Assembly: GCA_030668645.1 (NCBI GenBank)
Contig: DAOVFC010000006.1
Location: 1 to 13,669 of the forward strand
DNA from: Candidatus Bathyarchaeota archaeon
GTDB lineage: Archaea; Thermoproteota; Bathyarchaeia; Bathyarchaeales; Bathycorpusculaceae
Length of the DNA: 13,669 nucleotides
Direction of reading: 5' to 3'
Part shown: positions 13,167-13,669 of the stretch, one piece after another
Position numbering within the stretch: the first letter of the stretch is position 1
Layout of the letters: the number at the start of each line of letters is the position of its first letter
Translations under genes and position numbers: made by a program
The notes under the pieces: model-generated
Told to the model about the DNA's origin: nothing
Database searches by the model: none
The model's input: only the letters and a program-made list of their open reading frames with translations

Positions 13167-13669
13167 TCACGGCTTCCTCCATGCCAACCTTTTTTCCACA
13201 GACTCCAATGTTTTCTGGGAGCTTTTAGCCTTAAGCTCCTTAGTCATCTCGAGTGGTGAAGCCAGCCTTTCTAAGGCTTTGTTCCAAGCTCCGGAACGAA
13301 CCGGCGTGTGGCTTATTCTTGTCCGTTTGAGCTCAAGCGCTTCGTCAACCGGACAGACAACTTTACATGCACCGCAGTAAACGCAGAACATCTCGTTCAC
13401 ACGCACTTTTTGATCCGCATCAGATATGTAAAGTGCACCCGTGATCGGGCAGACGTCTAAGCAGTCTCTGCAGCCGTCCGGACATTTCTCCGGGTGGATG
13501 AGAATTTTTCCGTAAAAGATTTTGCGCACGCGTATGACGCCGTCTGGGCATTTGAACTCGCAAACTCTGCAGCAAGGGCAGAACTCCTTTTTGATGTCAA
13601 TGTTAAATTGAAGTTTTTCTTTTTCTTCTTCGGTCAAGGAGTTGATGTTTTTAATCTCTTTTCCGTCAG
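13167..13669 (-). CDS. Polyferredoxin-type 4Fe-4S protein upstream of hdrA (5' end beyond window)
   Basis: An iron-sulfur protein with three four-cysteine motifs: CPCCRVCEFKCP, CPDGCRDCLDVCP and CVYCGACKVVCP, so two or three 4Fe-4S clusters, followed by a basic tail of about 55 residues without cysteines. TTG 13637 would give 156 residues, but it lacks a ribosome binding site and the frame stays open to the window edge, reading DGKEIKNINS before it. The gene is therefore probably longer and truncated here. Its TGA is one base before the hdrA ATG, and the hdrA ribosome binding site is within its last codons, so translation is coupled. It likely passes electrons to or from HdrA; the partner is not established. 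Confidence 0.85.
   Translation of the reverse strand, partial: DGKEIKNINSLTEEEKEKLQFNIDIKKEFCPCCRVCEFKCPDGVIRVRKIFYGKILIHPEKCPDGCRDCLDVCPITGALYISDADQKVRVNEMFCVYCGACKVVCPVDEALELKRTRISHTPVRSGAWNKALERLASPLEMTKELKAKSSQKTLESVEKRLAWRKP

Overview
The window looks archaeal, most likely from the TACK side and plausibly Bathyarchaeia-like (lineage is inference). Evidence: a complete Cdv/ESCRT cell-division gene cluster, an HdrA-MvhD fusion of the kind found in anaerobic archaea, AT-rich TATA-like promoters placed so that several mRNAs would be leaderless, and many GTG/TTG starts. No phage, insertion-sequence, tRNA, rRNA or CRISPR signal was seen.

Layout. (1) 1-477, minus: N-terminal half of a CitG-family gene, cut by the window edge, divergent from (2) 557-2563, plus: a membrane protein resembling an ECF-transporter S component, followed closely by a predicted nucleotidyltransferase (NTase). 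(3) 2567-4662, minus: two further, divergent NTase paralogs that overlap by 13 nt and converge on the first with a 3-nt gap. (4) 4752-5231, plus: a winged-helix protein divergent from the NTase pair; both sides have TATA-like boxes fitting leaderless transcription. (5) 5232-5460: intergenic stretch with a long imperfect inverted repeat. (6) 5461-9039, minus: the cell-division operon, read as ESCRT-III paralog, then cdvA, cdvB, cdvC. (7) 9254-9481, plus: a small two-helix membrane protein divergent from the cdv operon, then a 366-nt stretch with a TATA-like box and three consecutive hairpins. (8) 9848-10669, plus: a TauE/SafE-family permease. (9) 10709-13669, minus: hdrA fused to mvhD, preceded with a 1-nt gap by a polyferredoxin gene that runs off the window.

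How the genes work together. CdvA (PRC barrel plus coiled coil) is expected to mark the division site and recruit CdvB through CdvB's C-terminal winged helix. The ESCRT-III paralogs form the constricting filament and CdvC (MIT plus AAA+ ATPase) remodels it. Proline-rich MIM2-like motifs for CdvC docking can be read in both ESCRT-III proteins and, unexpectedly, in the CdvA tail. The ferredoxin and HdrA-MvhD pair form an electron-transfer module, probably for flavin-based electron bifurcation or a related Hdr complex; no HdrB/C or hydrogenase genes are inside the window.

The least understood part is the trio of NTase paralogs with the adjacent winged-helix gene. All three share an N-terminal domain, a pol-beta-type GS...DxD core and a C-terminal beta-rich module, but have diverged strongly.
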